Part shown: positions 9,483 through 20,714 of the stretch, one piece after another
Position numbering within the stretch: the stretch's first letter is position 1
How the letters are laid out: every line of letters starts with the position of its first letter
From: Sinorhizobium arboris LMG 14919
GTDB taxonomy: Bacteria; Pseudomonadota; Alphaproteobacteria; Rhizobiales; Rhizobiaceae
NCBI RefSeq assembly: GCF_000427465.1
Contig: NZ_ATYB01000014.1
Span: 646,317-710,316, forward strand
Direction: 5' to 3'
DNA: 64,000 nucleotides
Position numbers and translations under genes: made by a program
The notes under the pieces: generated by a model
What the model was told of the DNA's origin: nothing
The model's input: the letters and a program-made list of their open reading frames with translations, nothing else
The model's database searches: none

Positions 9483-9507
9483 TCAAACTGTGGTTTGAAG
9501 CGCTTCA
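9483..9507. promoter_or_regulatory. Overlapping palindromes upstream of the cox operon
   Basis: TCAAAC-TGTG-GTTTGA at 9483-9498 is a perfect 6+6 dyad. It overlaps TGAAGCGCTTCA at 9496-9507, a perfect 12-nt palindrome. Both lie 60-90 nt before the ctaC start, in the expected promoter zone of the oxidase operon. The cognate regulator is not identifiable from sequence. Confidence 0.45.
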
Positions 9508-9534
9508 GCATCGCAGGGATTCTGCGTTCCGGGT

Positions 9535-9548
9535 TTGATCCTGATCAA
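9535..9548. promoter_or_regulatory. FNR/FixK-type box before ctaC
   Basis: TTGATCCTGATCAA matches the FNR/FixK consensus TTGAT-N4-ATCAA exactly. It ends 21 nt before the GTG start of ctaC and 7 nt before its Shine-Dalgarno. At that distance it more probably represses (blocking RNA polymerase or lying in the leader) than activates, which would fit lowering an aa3-type oxidase when oxygen is scarce. Confidence 0.65.
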
Positions 9549-9569
9549 GCGCATTGGGGAGACGTAATT

Positions 9570-12162
<2,593 letters not shown>

Positions 12163-12175
12163 CGGGTTACGAACA

Positions 12176-12199
12176 GAAGCCGCCGGTTACGGCGGCTTC
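12176..12199. terminator. Hairpin in the ctaD-ctaB spacer
   Basis: GAAGCCGCC at 12176-12184 pairs perfectly with GGCGGCTTC at 12191-12199 around a 6-nt loop. A second small dyad (GCCGGCATACCGGC) follows. There is no U-run, so it probably attenuates or protects mRNA between the abundant oxidase subunits and the assembly genes rather than ending transcription fully. Confidence 0.5.
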
Positions 12200-12260
12200 T
12201 CCCCGCCGGCATACCGGCGTGAGGCGGCTTTTTCTGCCGCAGCAAATGCAGGATACGGAC

Positions 12261-13211
12261 ATGACGGTCATCGACAATCACGAGGTAGCAGGCATGGAAG
12301 GCGCACCGCGACTTTCTGAGGCCTCTGCGCGCGATTATTTCGAGCTCCTGAAGCCGCGCGTCATGTCTCTCGTCGTCTTCACCGCCTTCGCCGGGCTTAT
12401 TCTTGCGCCCGGCCACATCAATCCCTTCATCGGCTTCACCGCCATTCTCTGCATCGCGATCGGAGCCGGCGCTTCCGGTGCGCTGAACATGTGGTACGAC
12501 GCGGACATCGACGCAGTGATGAGCCGCACGGCCAAGCGTCCGATCCCGGCCGGCAAGATTTTGCCCCAGGAAGCGCTTGCCTTCGGGCTGACGCTATCGG
12601 CATTCTCGGTGATCATCCTCGGGCTCGCCGTTCACTGGCTCGCAGCCGGGTTGCTCGCCTTCACGATTTTCTTCTACGTGGCCATCTACACGATGTGGCT
12701 GAAGCGCTCGACGCCTCAGAACATCGTCATCGGCGGTGCAGCCGGGGCTTTTCCTCCGATGATAGGCTGGGCCTGCGTGACCGGCGGCGTATCGGTCGAG
12801 AGCATCGTGCTCTTCCTCATCATCTTCCTATGGACGCCCGCGCACTTCTGGGCACTGGCGCTCTTCAAGATGGGCGACTACGGCGCGGTCGGAGTACCGA
12901 TGATGCCGAATGTGTGCGGCGAAGCGACGACCAAGCGCCAGATCGTCATCTATGCCGTGCTCACGGCGATCAGCGGCATCTGTCCCACCCTGCTCGGCTT
13001 CGCGAGCCTGGGTTATGGAGCCTTTGCCACGGCCATGGGGCTTGGCTTCGTCTGGTATTCACTGGGCGTGCTGCGTATGCCCGAAGACGACAAGCGCATG
13101 GTACCGGCGAAAAAGCTCTTCGCCTTTTCCATCGCGTATCTTTTCGCGATTTTCTCGGCGCTCCTGGTAGATTACGCGATCGCCCGGATCTGGCTTGGAG
13201 GAGTTATCTGA
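12261..13211 (+). CDS. ctaB: Protoheme IX farnesyltransferase (heme O synthase)
   Basis: A 316-residue UbiA-type membrane prenyltransferase that adds a farnesyl group to haem B, giving haem O, the precursor of the haem A used by this oxidase. [19 protein letters not shown] is the conserved Mg-diphosphate site near residue 75-95. The later [15 protein letters not shown] matches the second loop. Multiple membrane helices fill the rest. ATG 12261 gives a soluble head of about 25 residues; ATG 12246 is an alternative. The stop overlaps the next ATG by one base. Confidence 0.95.
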   Translation: MTVIDNHEVAGMEGAPRLSEASARDYFELLKPRVMSLVVFTAFAGLILAPGHINPFIGFTAILCIAIGAGASGALNMWYDADIDAVMSRTAKRPIPAGKILPQEALAFGLTLSAFSVIILGLAVHWLAAGLLAFTIFFYVAIYTMWLKRSTPQNIVIGGAAGAFPPMIGWACVTGGVSVESIVLFLIIFLWTPAHFWALALFKMGDYGAVGVPMMPNVCGEATTKRQIVIYAVLTAISGICPTLLGFASLGYGAFATAMGLGFVWYSLGVLRMPEDDKRMVPAKKLFAFSIAYLFAIFSALLVDYAIARIWLGGVI

Positions 13212-13351
13212 TGGAAACCGTCGAACTGAGCGAGACTCAGAAGAAGTCCCGCCGCGGCCGCAACATCGCGCTCGGTATCGTGCTGGCGGGCCTGGTCGTC
13301 GTTTTCTACGTCGTGACGCTGGTCAAAGTCGGCGGCGGCATGGTGAATTGA
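13211..13351 (+). CDS. coxF: CoxF-type small membrane protein of the oxidase operon
   Basis: A 46-residue protein. A charged N-terminus rich in Lys/Arg (QKKSRRGRN) precedes one membrane helix ([23 protein letters not shown]). It sits between ctaB and ctaG, exactly where alphaproteobacteria encode the small CoxF protein. It overlaps the ctaB stop by one base and is followed by ctaG after 11 nt, so it is translationally linked. Its exact role in oxidase biogenesis is not established. Confidence 0.8.
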   Translation: METVELSETQKKSRRGRNIALGIVLAGLVVVFYVVTLVKVGGGMVN

Positions 13352-13362
13352 GGGCGTTGGAT

Positions 13363-13959
13363 ATGGCGGATACAGGGCAGGCAGATCGGAAGGAACGCTC
13401 GAATGGCGTGATCGTCGGCACGTGCCTCGCCTTCGTGGCCGGCATGATCGGAATGGCCTATGCGGCCGTTCCGCTCTACGACATGTTCTGCCGCGTCACG
13501 GGCTATAATGGCACGACGCAACGCGTGGAGCAGGTATCCGACGTCATCCTGGACGAAAAGATCAAGGTTACCTTCGACGCCAATGTCGCTGCCGGACTGC
13601 CCTGGGAGTTCGTACCGGTGCAACGCGATATCGACGTCAGGATCGGTGAGACGGTGCAGATCACCTACCGCGCCAAGAACATTTCGTCCAAGGCGACGAC
13701 CGGGCAGGCGACATTCAACGTGACGCCGATGGCGGCAGGCGCTTATTTCAACAAGGTGCAGTGCTTCTGCTTCACGGAGACGACGCTCAAGCCGGGTGAG
13801 GAAATGGAGATGCCGGTCGTCTTCTTCGTCGATCCGGAAATCGTCAAACCGGTCGAGACGAAGGGCATCAAGACTTTGACGCTGTCCTACACCTTCTATC
13901 CGCGCGAACCGTCCAAGCCGGTCGCGGAGGTGAAGGCGAAGACCGAAAACAAACTTTGA
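13363..13959 (+). CDS. ctaG: Cytochrome c oxidase assembly protein CtaG (Cox11)
   Basis: A 198-residue copper chaperone that delivers Cu(I) to the CuB site of subunit I. One N-terminal membrane helix ([23 protein letters not shown]) leads into a conserved [16 protein letters not shown]. The periplasmic Ig-like domain holds the copper-binding CFCF in [10 protein letters not shown]. It ends with the family's [13 protein letters not shown] and TLSYTFYP strands. Typical length and position. Confidence 0.95.
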   Translation: MADTGQADRKERSNGVIVGTCLAFVAGMIGMAYAAVPLYDMFCRVTGYNGTTQRVEQVSDVILDEKIKVTFDANVAAGLPWEFVPVQRDIDVRIGETVQITYRAKNISSKATTGQATFNVTPMAAGAYFNKVQCFCFTETTLKPGEEMEMPVVFFVDPEIVKPVETKGIKTLTLSYTFYPREPSKPVAEVKAKTENKL

Positions 13960-14020
13960 CATGAGCGCCGTTTCGGCTATGCCGGACGGCGACAAGAGAG
14001 GACTATCGGGGATTATCGAC

Positions 14021-14899
14021 ATGGCCGGAGCGCACCAGAAGCAACACGATTACCACATCATCGACCCGAGCCCGTGGCCGCTGCTTGCCTCCATCGGAGC
14101 CTTCATCATAGCTCTCGGCGGTGTCGGCTACATGCGCTATCTCTCCGGCGGCTCCTTCAAGATGTTCGGGCTGGAGCTCGCCAATCCGTGGGTCTTCTTC
14201 ATCGGCCTGGCGCTTATCCTTTACACCATGTTCGGCTGGTGGTCGGACACCATCAAGGAAGCGCATGAGGGGCACCATACCCGCGTCGTGTCGCTGCATC
14301 TGCGCTACGGCATGATCATGTTCATCGCTTCCGAGGTGATGTTCTTCGCAGCCTGGTTCTGGGCCTTCTTCGACGCGAGCCTCTTTCCGGGCGAAGCGAT
14401 CCAGGCCGCGCGCGCCGAGTTCACCGGTGGCGTTTGGCCGCCGAAGGGCATCGAGGTGCTCGATCCCTGGCACCTGCCGCTCTACAATACCGTCATCCTG
14501 CTGCTTTCCGGCACGACGGTGACCTGGGCGCACCATGCGCTGCTGCACAACGACCGCAAGGGCCTCGTTTATGGCCTGACGCTCACGGTCATGCTCGGCG
14601 TTCTGTTCTCCTATGTGCAGGGCTACGAATATGCCCACGCTCCCTTCGCCTTCAAGGATTCGATCTACGGCGCGACCTTCTTCATGGCGACCGGTTTCCA
14701 TGGTTTCCACGTGCTGGTCGGCACGATCTTCCTGCTCGTCTGCCTGCTGCGCGCACTGCGCGGCGACTTCACGCCGAAGCACCACTTCGGCTTCGAAGCG
14801 GCAGCCTGGTACTGGCATTTCGTCGACGTGGTCTGGCTGTTCCTCTTCTTCTCCATCTACATCTGGGGTGGCTGGGGTGCGCCGATTGCCCACGGCTGA
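14021..14899 (+). CDS. ctaE: Cytochrome c oxidase subunit III
   Basis: A 292-residue, seven-helix subunit that stabilises the O2-reducing core and its proton uptake path. Family features are HDYHIIDPSPWP at the N-terminus, RYGMIMFIASEVMFFAAWFW, LLLSGTTVTWAHHAL and the closing WYWHFVDVVWLFLF. ATG 14021 (MAGAHQKQHDYH) has GGGGATT upstream and matches the family start. The frame is open to ATG 13961, just past ctaG, so a longer form cannot be excluded. Confidence 0.93.
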   Translation: MAGAHQKQHDYHIIDPSPWPLLASIGAFIIALGGVGYMRYLSGGSFKMFGLELANPWVFFIGLALILYTMFGWWSDTIKEAHEGHHTRVVSLHLRYGMIMFIASEVMFFAAWFWAFFDASLFPGEAIQAARAEFTGGVWPPKGIEVLDPWHLPLYNTVILLLSGTTVTWAHHALLHNDRKGLVYGLTLTVMLGVLFSYVQGYEYAHAPFAFKDSIYGATFFMATGFHGFHVLVGTIFLLVCLLRALRGDFTPKHHFGFEAAAWYWHFVDVVWLFLFFSIYIWGGWGAPIAHG

Positions 14900-14923
14900 G
14901 ATCGTTTCGGCTGGATAATGACG

Positions 14924-14955
14924 GGGGCGGCTGCAGGGATGCGGCCGCCCCGTTT
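14924..14955 (+). terminator. Terminator-like hairpin after ctaE
   Basis: GGGGCGGC at 14924-14931 pairs with GCCGCCCC at 14944-14951, followed by GTTTCGTT. It lies 25 nt past the ctaE stop and probably ends the core oxidase operon, leaving DUF983 and SURF1 with their own or read-through transcription. Confidence 0.65.
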
Positions 14956-15142
14956 CGTTCGGGAAAGGCATGTTCATCCCGGCGGCATGGTGATGGCCAT
15001 GGACAGCCCAACTATCTCGGCTGGCTGGCGTTTTTGACGCAGATGTTCGATTGGACGAATGGCTGAATTGCCGTTACCAATGCCGAGAGAAACGAAAATC
15101 CGGGACATGGTTCCCAACAGTACTTGAGCTCGTGATCAATCC

Positions 15143-15526
15143 ATGAACGAAGATAAAGCGCTCTATCCGCCGGTCGATCCCGTCATGACGGGCATCAAGG
15201 GTCTGTGCCCGCGCTGCGGGCAAGGTAAACTCTTCGACGGCCTGCTGAAGGTTCGGCCGGCTTGCAACAATTGCGAGCTCGATTATGGCTTCGCGGATTC
15301 CGGCGATGGTCCTGTCGTTTTCGTCATCCTGATTGTCGGCTTCATCGTCGTCGGCGCGGCGCTCTGGATGGAGGTCAACGTCAATCCGCCGCTCTGGCTG
15401 CACTTCCTCCTGTGGATTCCGCTTGCGACAATCTTGAGCCTGGGGCTGACGCGCATGCTGAAGGGCGTTCTCATCAACCTGCAGTACCGCAACAATGCCC
15501 GTCCCGGTGAAATCGACCGTGGTTGA
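15143..15526 (+). CDS. DUF983 small membrane protein
   Basis: A 127-residue protein with an N-terminal zinc-ribbon-like pair of CxxC knuckles (CPRCGQGKLF, then CNNC) followed by two membrane helices (VVFVILIVGFIVVGAAL; LWLHFLLWIPLATILSLGLT). This matches DUF983, which in alphaproteobacteria lies beside cox genes. A link to oxidase biogenesis is inferred from that context only. The SURF1 gene overlaps its 3' end if the upstream ATG is used. Confidence 0.85.
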   Translation: MNEDKALYPPVDPVMTGIKGLCPRCGQGKLFDGLLKVRPACNNCELDYGFADSGDGPVVFVILIVGFIVVGAALWMEVNVNPPLWLHFLLWIPLATILSLGLTRMLKGVLINLQYRNNARPGEIDRG

Positions 15527-16259
15527 CGAGCGCATGCCGGCCTCGCGCAGCCGCGTCGTCCGGACGGCGGGTGTGGTTCTGGTGCTTGCGGCGTTTGCCG
15601 TGCTGGTGTCGCTTGGCACCTGGCAGATGCAGCGGCTGCATTGGAAGGAGGCGCTGATTGCCGCAATAGCCGAACGGCGGTCGGCTCCGCCAGTCACGCT
15701 CGAGAAGATCGAGGCCATGGACGCTGCCGGCGAGGATATCGACTACCGGGCAGTGCAAGTGTCCGGCGTCTACGACCACGGCCGGGAGCGCCATTTCTTC
15801 GCCACGCATGAAGGCCGTACGGGCTTCTATGTCTTCACGCCGCTGATGCTGGCCGACGGCCGTGCCCTTTTCGTAAACCGCGGCTTCGTCCCCTTCGAGA
15901 AGAAGGACGTCTCCACGCGGCGCGAGGGGCAGATTGCCGGAAAGGTGACCGTCAACGGTCTGGCGCGGCCGAAGCTTTCCGAAAAGCCGTCGTCGCTGGT
16001 GCCGGACAACGATGCCGAGAAGAACATCTTCTATTGGAAGGACCTCGATGCGATGGCGAACTCTGCCGGCCTTGCGGCCGATCGCGTCGTCCCTTTCTTC
16101 ACCGATGCCGATCGATCGCCCAATCCCGGAGGTCTGCCGATCGGCGGCGTGACTCAGTTCGATCTCCCGAACAATCACCTGCAATATGCGCTGACCTGGT
16201 ACGGCCTTGCGGCTGCGCTCGTCGTCGTCAGCGGCTTCTACGTCTACCGGCGCAGATAG
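15495..16259 (+). CDS. SURF1 family oxidase assembly protein
   Basis: A 254-residue protein with an N-terminal helix ([21 protein letters not shown]) and a C-terminal helix ([22 protein letters not shown]) flanking a periplasmic domain. That is the SURF1 layout. [27 protein letters not shown] and the final [15 protein letters not shown] are family signatures. SURF1 helps insert haem a into subunit I. Starts at 15495 (32-nt overlap with DUF983), GTG 15519 or ATG 15534 are all in frame; none has a decisive Shine-Dalgarno. Confidence 0.9.
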   Translation: MPVPVKSTVVDERMPASRSRVVRTAGVVLVLAAFAVLVSLGTWQMQRLHWKEALIAAIAERRSAPPVTLEKIEAMDAAGEDIDYRAVQVSGVYDHGRERHFFATHEGRTGFYVFTPLMLADGRALFVNRGFVPFEKKDVSTRREGQIAGKVTVNGLARPKLSEKPSSLVPDNDAEKNIFYWKDLDAMANSAGLAADRVVPFFTDADRSPNPGGLPIGGVTQFDLPNNHLQYALTWYGLAAALVVVSGFYVYRRR

Positions 16260-16278
16260 TAAGGCGCGCCGGTTCTGC

Positions 16279-16306
16279 CTTGTGCGCCCGACCGTTGCAG
16301 CTATAT
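16279..16306 (+). promoter_or_regulatory. Sigma70-type promoter of ispH-thrB-rnhA
   Basis: CTTGTG at 16279-16284 and CTATAT at 16301-16306, separated by 16 nt, fit the sinorhizobial housekeeping promoter CTTGAC-N17-CTATAT closely. Transcription would start near 16313, about 40 nt before ispH. Confidence 0.6.
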
Positions 16307-16351
16307 ATGGCGCATGCCGACATCTGGCTTTGTTCGTTCCACTGGCGTTTC

Positions 16352-17365
16352 ATGATGGCCTCATCCGCAGCAGCAAAAACTCCGATCACCATCCGTCTCT
16401 GTGGGCCGCGCGGCTTCTGCGCGGGCGTCGACCGGGCGATCCAGATCGTGGTGCTCGCGCTAAAGGAGTTCGGCGCGCCGGTCTATGTCCGTCACGAGAT
16501 CGTGCATAACCGCTATGTCGTGGAAGGGCTCGAAGCAAAAGGGGCGATTTTCGTCGAGGAACTCGACGAGATCCCGCTGGAGCACCGCGAGCAGCCTGTC
16601 GTTTTTTCCGCTCATGGCGTGCCGAAATCGGTCCCGGCCGACGCGGACGCGCGCAATCTCTTCTATCTCGACGCCACCTGTCCGCTTGTCTCGAAGGTGC
16701 ACAAGCAGGCGATGCGCCATCATCGCATGGGACGCCACGTCGTCCTGATCGGTCACGCGGGCCACCCGGAGGTCATCGGCACGATGGGGCAGCTGCCCGA
16801 AGGAGCGGTCTCCCTCGTCGAGACCGTCGAGGATGCCGATGTCTATACGCCGCCGGATCCGGACAATCTCGGTTTCGTCACGCAGACGACGCTGTCGGTC
16901 GACGACACCGCCGGCGTCATCAAGCGGCTGCACGAGCGCTTTCCGAACCTGACGGCGCCCGCAGCCGATTCGATCTGCTATGCGACGACGAACCGGCAGG
17001 AAGCGGTAAAGCAGGCGGCCCCAGGCTGCGACCTTTTCCTGGTTGTCGGCGCGCCCAACTCCTCCAATTCGAAGCGGCTCGTAGAAGTGGCGCTGAGGGC
17101 AGGGGCGAAGAATGCCGCTCTCGTTCAGCGTGCCTCGGAAATCGACTGGGCGGCGATCGGGGACATCTCGACCGTCGGACTGTCGGCGGGCGCGTCGGCG
17201 CCGGAAGTGATCGTCAACGAGATTATCGAAGCTTTCCGCGAGCGCTACGACGCCGTGGTCGAGCTTGCCGACACGGTGGAGGAAAACGAGCACTTTCTCG
17301 TCAACCGCGAGCTCCGGCACGTCGAACTGACGGGTGCCGACATGGCCTTCGTCAACGGCGAGTAG
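16352..17365 (+). CDS. ispH: 4-hydroxy-3-methylbut-2-enyl diphosphate reductase
   Basis: A 337-residue iron-sulfur enzyme, the last step of the MEP pathway, making IPP and DMAPP. Three conserved cysteines that bind the cluster are in [27 protein letters not shown] and [13 protein letters not shown]. Substrate-binding histidines occur in [15 protein letters not shown] and [17 protein letters not shown] 16352 or the next codon ATG 16355 may be used. The first gene of a tight unit with thrB and rnhA. Confidence 0.96.
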   Translation: MMASSAAAKTPITIRLCGPRGFCAGVDRAIQIVVLALKEFGAPVYVRHEIVHNRYVVEGLEAKGAIFVEELDEIPLEHREQPVVFSAHGVPKSVPADADARNLFYLDATCPLVSKVHKQAMRHHRMGRHVVLIGHAGHPEVIGTMGQLPEGAVSLVETVEDADVYTPPDPDNLGFVTQTTLSVDDTAGVIKRLHERFPNLTAPAADSICYATTNRQEAVKQAAPGCDLFLVVGAPNSSNSKRLVEVALRAGAKNAALVQRASEIDWAAIGDISTVGLSAGASAPEVIVNEIIEAFRERYDAVVELADTVEENEHFLVNRELRHVELTGADMAFVNGE

Positions 17366-17418
17366 CGCAGACGCCGCTCAGCATTTCCCCAATTCGCATC
17401 TCTGGAAAGTATCGCGCC

Positions 17419-18399
17419 TTGGCAGTTTATACCGATATCACGGAAGACGAACTGATCCGTTTCCTCGCCGCCTATGAGGTGGGGTCGCTGACCTCCTACA
17501 AGGGGATCGCCGAAGGCGTGGAGAATTCCAATTTCCTTCTCCACACGACCAAAGGGGCCTACATTCTCACGCTCTACGAGAAGCGCGTAAACGCCGACGA
17601 CCTGCCGTTTTTCCTGGGCCTTATGCATCACCTCGCCCAAAGGGGACTTTCCTGCCCGCTGCCCCTTCCGCGCGCCGACGGCAAACTGCTCGGCACGCTC
17701 TCCGGGAGACCGGCGGCGGTGATCTCCTTTCTGGAAGGCATGTGGCTGAGGAAGCCCGAGGCGCAGCACTGCCGCGAGGTCGGCCGGGCTCTCGCTTCGA
17801 TGCATCAGGCAGGCGAGGGCTTTCGCTTGAAACGCCCCAACGCGCTTTCCGTCGATGGCTGGCGGCCGTTATGGCGGAATTCGGAAGCCCGTGCCGACGA
17901 GGTTCAAGCGGGCCTCAAGGACGAGATCGCGACGGAGCTCGCCTTCCTCGAAGAGCACTGGCCGCAAGGCCTGCCGGAAGGCGTGATCCACGCGGATCTC
18001 TTCCCGGACAACGTCTTCTTCCTTGGCGATCGCCTCTCCGGCCTGATCGATTTCTATTTCGCCTGCAACGATTTCCTCGCTTACGACGTCGCCATCTGCC
18101 TGAACTCGTGGTGCTTCGAGAAGGATGGTTCCTACAACATCACCAAGGGCATGGCGCTGCTCTCCGGCTATGAGAGCGTGCGGCGGCTGACGGCGGAAGA
18201 AGTCGAGGCGCTGCCGCTGCTTGCGCGCGGGTCCGCGCTCCGCTTCTTTCTGACGCGCCTCTATGACTGGCTGACGACGCCGCCGGGCGCGCTTGTGGTC
18301 AAGAAGGACCCGCTCGAATATCTGACGAAGATCCGCTTTCATCGCGCCATCGTCTCGAGCGCCGAATATGGCCTCGGACGCGAAGAGGCCTCGGCATGA
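17419..18399 (+). CDS. thrB: Homoserine kinase (aminoglycoside-phosphotransferase fold)
   Basis: A 326-residue kinase of the ThrB2 type, which phosphorylates homoserine in threonine synthesis; threonine synthase is encoded about 13 kb away. [13 protein letters not shown] forms the nucleotide-binding region. [13 protein letters not shown] holds the catalytic Asp, and [11 protein letters not shown] the Mg-binding Asp of the APH fold. Starts at TTG 17419 with GGAAAG upstream. Its last 4 nt (ATGA) overlap the rnhA start. Confidence 0.93.
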   Translation: MAVYTDITEDELIRFLAAYEVGSLTSYKGIAEGVENSNFLLHTTKGAYILTLYEKRVNADDLPFFLGLMHHLAQRGLSCPLPLPRADGKLLGTLSGRPAAVISFLEGMWLRKPEAQHCREVGRALASMHQAGEGFRLKRPNALSVDGWRPLWRNSEARADEVQAGLKDEIATELAFLEEHWPQGLPEGVIHADLFPDNVFFLGDRLSGLIDFYFACNDFLAYDVAICLNSWCFEKDGSYNITKGMALLSGYESVRRLTAEEVEALPLLARGSALRFFLTRLYDWLTTPPGALVVKKDPLEYLTKIRFHRAIVSSAEYGLGREEASA

Positions 18400-18857
18400 A
18401 GCACGTCGACATTTTCACCGACGGTGCGTGCTCGGGAAATCCCGGACCGGGCGGCTGGGGCGCGGTGCTGCGCTACGGCGACGTGGAGAAGGAAATGTCC
18501 GGTGGAGAGGCGGAGACGACGAACAACCGCATGGAGCTTCTCGCAGCAATCTCGGCACTGAACGCGCTCAGGCAGTCCTGTGAGGTCGATCTCCACACCG
18601 ACAGCAAATATGTGATGGACGGTATCTCCAAATGGATACACGGCTGGAAGCGCAACGGTTGGAGAACCGGGGACCGAAAGCCGGTGAAGAACGGCGAGTT
18701 ATGGCAGGCGCTCGATGAGGCAAGAAATCGCCACAACGTGACCTGGCACTGGGTCAAGGGCCACGCCGGTCATCCGGAGAACGAACGTGCCGACGAACTC
18801 GCCCGCAAGGGCATGGAGCCGTTCAAGAAGGCGCGCCGGACGGATGCGGTGAAGTGA
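18396..18857 (+). CDS. rnhA: Ribonuclease HI
   Basis: A 153-residue endonuclease that cuts the RNA strand of RNA-DNA hybrids. The D-E-D-D active site is visible: [14 protein letters not shown] (first Asp), [10 protein letters not shown] (Glu), [12 protein letters not shown] (Asp) and [11 protein letters not shown] (last Asp), with the [13 protein letters not shown] basic loop. Full length. The ATGA overlap indicates translational coupling with thrB. Confidence 0.96.
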   Translation: MKHVDIFTDGACSGNPGPGGWGAVLRYGDVEKEMSGGEAETTNNRMELLAAISALNALRQSCEVDLHTDSKYVMDGISKWIHGWKRNGWRTGDRKPVKNGELWQALDEARNRHNVTWHWVKGHAGHPENERADELARKGMEPFKKARRTDAVK

Positions 18858-18920
18858 ATTCGACTGGGCACTGCGCGAGGTCGCCCCAGATGCCGCGACG
18901 CCCAATGACCGGATGCGAAT

Positions 18921-19943
18921 TCAAGCAAGCAACGAGCGAATCCAATCGTCGAACCCCTGGTTTTCACCAGGCACGACAGGAGAGGTTTCGGGATATGTTT
19001 CCGGATGCCGGTGCATCAGATCGCGTAAGTCCCGTGCGGATTGTCCGTACTGGTGTTTGAAGGCTCGAGCGAAATGATCGCTGCGTAAAAATCCGAACTC
19101 GGCCGCAATTTCGGAAATGCGCCGGGTTTCTCTCGGATCAGCAAGGACTGCCCTTATGCGCTCAAGCCGCCTGCTCCGCACGTAGTGCAACACACCTCCC
19201 TCCTGGTCGAACAATCGGTAGAGCGTTCTGCGGGACACGCCCACAGCATTGCAGATCGCATCGGTGCTGAGTTCGGAGGAATTGAGGTGTGCTTCGATAA
19301 AGCGCTTCGCCCGACGCTGTAGGACCAATTCAAGACCCGGCCGCGCTGCCTCAACGTTGACAAGAGAAGGGGCGAGGCAAGCCGTGAGCATTTCGCATGT
19401 GGCTCGGCTTAGCGCCTGCTCGTCACCCCCCGGCAACGTGGGCAGCCGCCGGACCAGCATATCCAGATACTCGGCCAGGAGCACCGCGTGTGGACCCGAT
19501 GGTGCACTCCCATGAAGGGCGGCGAGATTGGGGAGTCGTTCCTCGAGCAGCGACCTCGGAACGAACAACGCCACGAGACTGGAGTTCGGTTCGTCACTGA
19601 TCAATTCGCTGGAGAGATCGAGCACGGAAACTTGGCCGGCCTTCCCCTCGAACTCGCGCCGCGGCGTTTGGGCTTTCCAGCCGCCGGTGCGGTACAGGTT
19701 GAAAACAAAGTGGTCCATGCCGTCTCGGCGGACTCGCGCCGGCGATCTGACGTAGCGCTGCCCGCCAAGACTGGCACTGGTGACGACCATTTCACCGAGT
19801 TGGAACGCATCGACGCTCGCGTCGAACGTCGCCCCGGCATCGCCGGGAAGGCGCTCGACGTCGAAAACTACAGCGATGCTCTCCCGCCAGACATCGAATT
19901 GCCGGGTCGAGAAACGGGTGCTGGGGATCGTTGACGAGTCCAT
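18921..19943 (-). CDS. AraC-family transcriptional regulator
   Basis: A 340-residue regulator with an N-terminal AraC-binding/cupin-like sensor domain (about residues 1-190) and a C-terminal double helix-turn-helix (about 225-320: STDAICNAVGVSRRTLYRLF, then RISEIAAEFGFLRSDHFARAFKHQYG). The start at 19943 has a strong GAGGAGGAG ribosome site; the frame runs on upstream without AraC-like sequence. Divergent from the SMI1/DUF1254 genes, which it may regulate. A direct repeat suited to AraC-type binding lies in the intergenic region. The effector is unknown. Confidence 0.85.
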   Translation of the reverse strand: MDSSTIPSTRFSTRQFDVWRESIAVVFDVERLPGDAGATFDASVDAFQLGEMVVTSASLGGQRYVRSPARVRRDGMDHFVFNLYRTGGWKAQTPRREFEGKAGQVSVLDLSSELISDEPNSSLVALFVPRSLLEERLPNLAALHGSAPSGPHAVLLAEYLDMLVRRLPTLPGGDEQALSRATCEMLTACLAPSLVNVEAARPGLELVLQRRAKRFIEAHLNSSELSTDAICNAVGVSRRTLYRLFDQEGGVLHYVRSRRLERIRAVLADPRETRRISEIAAEFGFLRSDHFARAFKHQYGQSARDLRDLMHRHPETYPETSPVVPGENQGFDDWIRSLLA

Positions 19944-19979
19944 GGATCTCCTCCTCGCCGCATGAGGTACAGCCCTAGG

Positions 19980-20024
19980 TTGGCACGCTGGGTCAAGTTT
20001 TGGCACGAATATGGTCTTGAGACC
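19980..20024. promoter_or_regulatory. Direct repeats between araC-type gene and SMI1 gene
   Basis: TTGGCACG occurs at 19980-19987 and again at 20000-20007, a 20-nt period, i.e. about two helical turns, which suits an AraC-family dimer. The inverted pair GGTCT-N2-AGACC lies at 20013-20024. Both fall in the 159-nt divergent intergenic region. Assignment to the neighbouring regulator is inference. Confidence 0.4.
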
Positions 20025-20102
20025 AGTCGCAGCGAACCTATCCTTGAATTCGAAACTGCTCCCGGGAACATCGAACCGCTTCACCGTCACACAGGAGGCC
20101 TC

Positions 20103-20678
20103 ATGTCGATCCCGCTTGACCCCGTGCGGTCGTTGAAGCGCATCGAAGCCTGGGTTGCCCGGTACTACCCGGACCGCCTGCCGTTCGTTCGACCAGGAGT
20201 AAACTCCTGCACTATTCAACGATTCGAGACCAAGTTCGGGAAAGCCCTGCCTTCCGACCTCCGGCTTCTCTATACTGCCCATGACGGCCAGCCGGAGGGA
20301 GCGCCCACCCTCTATCTCAATCAGCGGTGGCTGCCGCTCGATCTTGCGGCTGTGGCCTGGGAGGACCTTTGCCTCCGATATGGCACCGGTGACGAATTTC
20401 ATCTGGTCGCGCTCGCCGACGACCGCCCCCTCCGTCAGGCCACCACGTGGTCGGCAGATTGGCTCCCCCTCTTCAGCAGTCCGCGCGGCGATCACTATTG
20501 CATCGATCTCCGGACAAAGCGCGCAGATCGATACGGCCAAGTCATCTGGTTTCTCTACGACCGTACCGAGCGCGCTGTCGTCGCCCAAAGCATTGGCGAT
20601 CTCTTCCGGCGCGTTGCGGACGGTCTCGATGCCGGGAAATGGCGGCTGGACGATGGATACGATGGATTAAGCGATTGA
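20103..20678 (+). CDS. SMI1/KNR4 (SUKH) family protein
   Basis: A 191-residue soluble protein. CTIQRFETKFGKALPSDLRLLYTAHDGQPEG is the standard opening of the SMI1/KNR4 domain. YLNQRWLPLDLA, WLPLFSSPRGDHYCIDL and GQVIWFLYDRTERAVVAQSI follow in the right order. In bacteria these domains often serve as immunity proteins against contact toxins, but no toxin gene is adjacent, so that role is not supported here. A perfect AGGAGG precedes ATG 20103. First gene of a probable three-gene unit with the DUF1254 proteins. Confidence 0.8.
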   Translation: MSIPLDPVRSLKRIEAWVARYYPDRLPFVRPGVNSCTIQRFETKFGKALPSDLRLLYTAHDGQPEGAPTLYLNQRWLPLDLAAVAWEDLCLRYGTGDEFHLVALADDRPLRQATTWSADWLPLFSSPRGDHYCIDLRTKRADRYGQVIWFLYDRTERAVVAQSIGDLFRRVADGLDAGKWRLDDGYDGLSD

Positions 20679-20714
20679 TCAGCGCTCGCCGGATGGCGGC
20701 AACAGGAGGTAATC

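Noticed and set aside
9261..9569. Upstream extension of ctaC
   Set aside because: It would place 100 non-family residues before the signal peptide; GTG 9570 has a strong GGGGAG.
20103..20678. SMI1/KNR4 protein as immunity to a neighbouring toxin
   Set aside because: No polymorphic toxin or secretion gene is adjacent; the neighbours are DUF1254 proteins and an AraC regulator.
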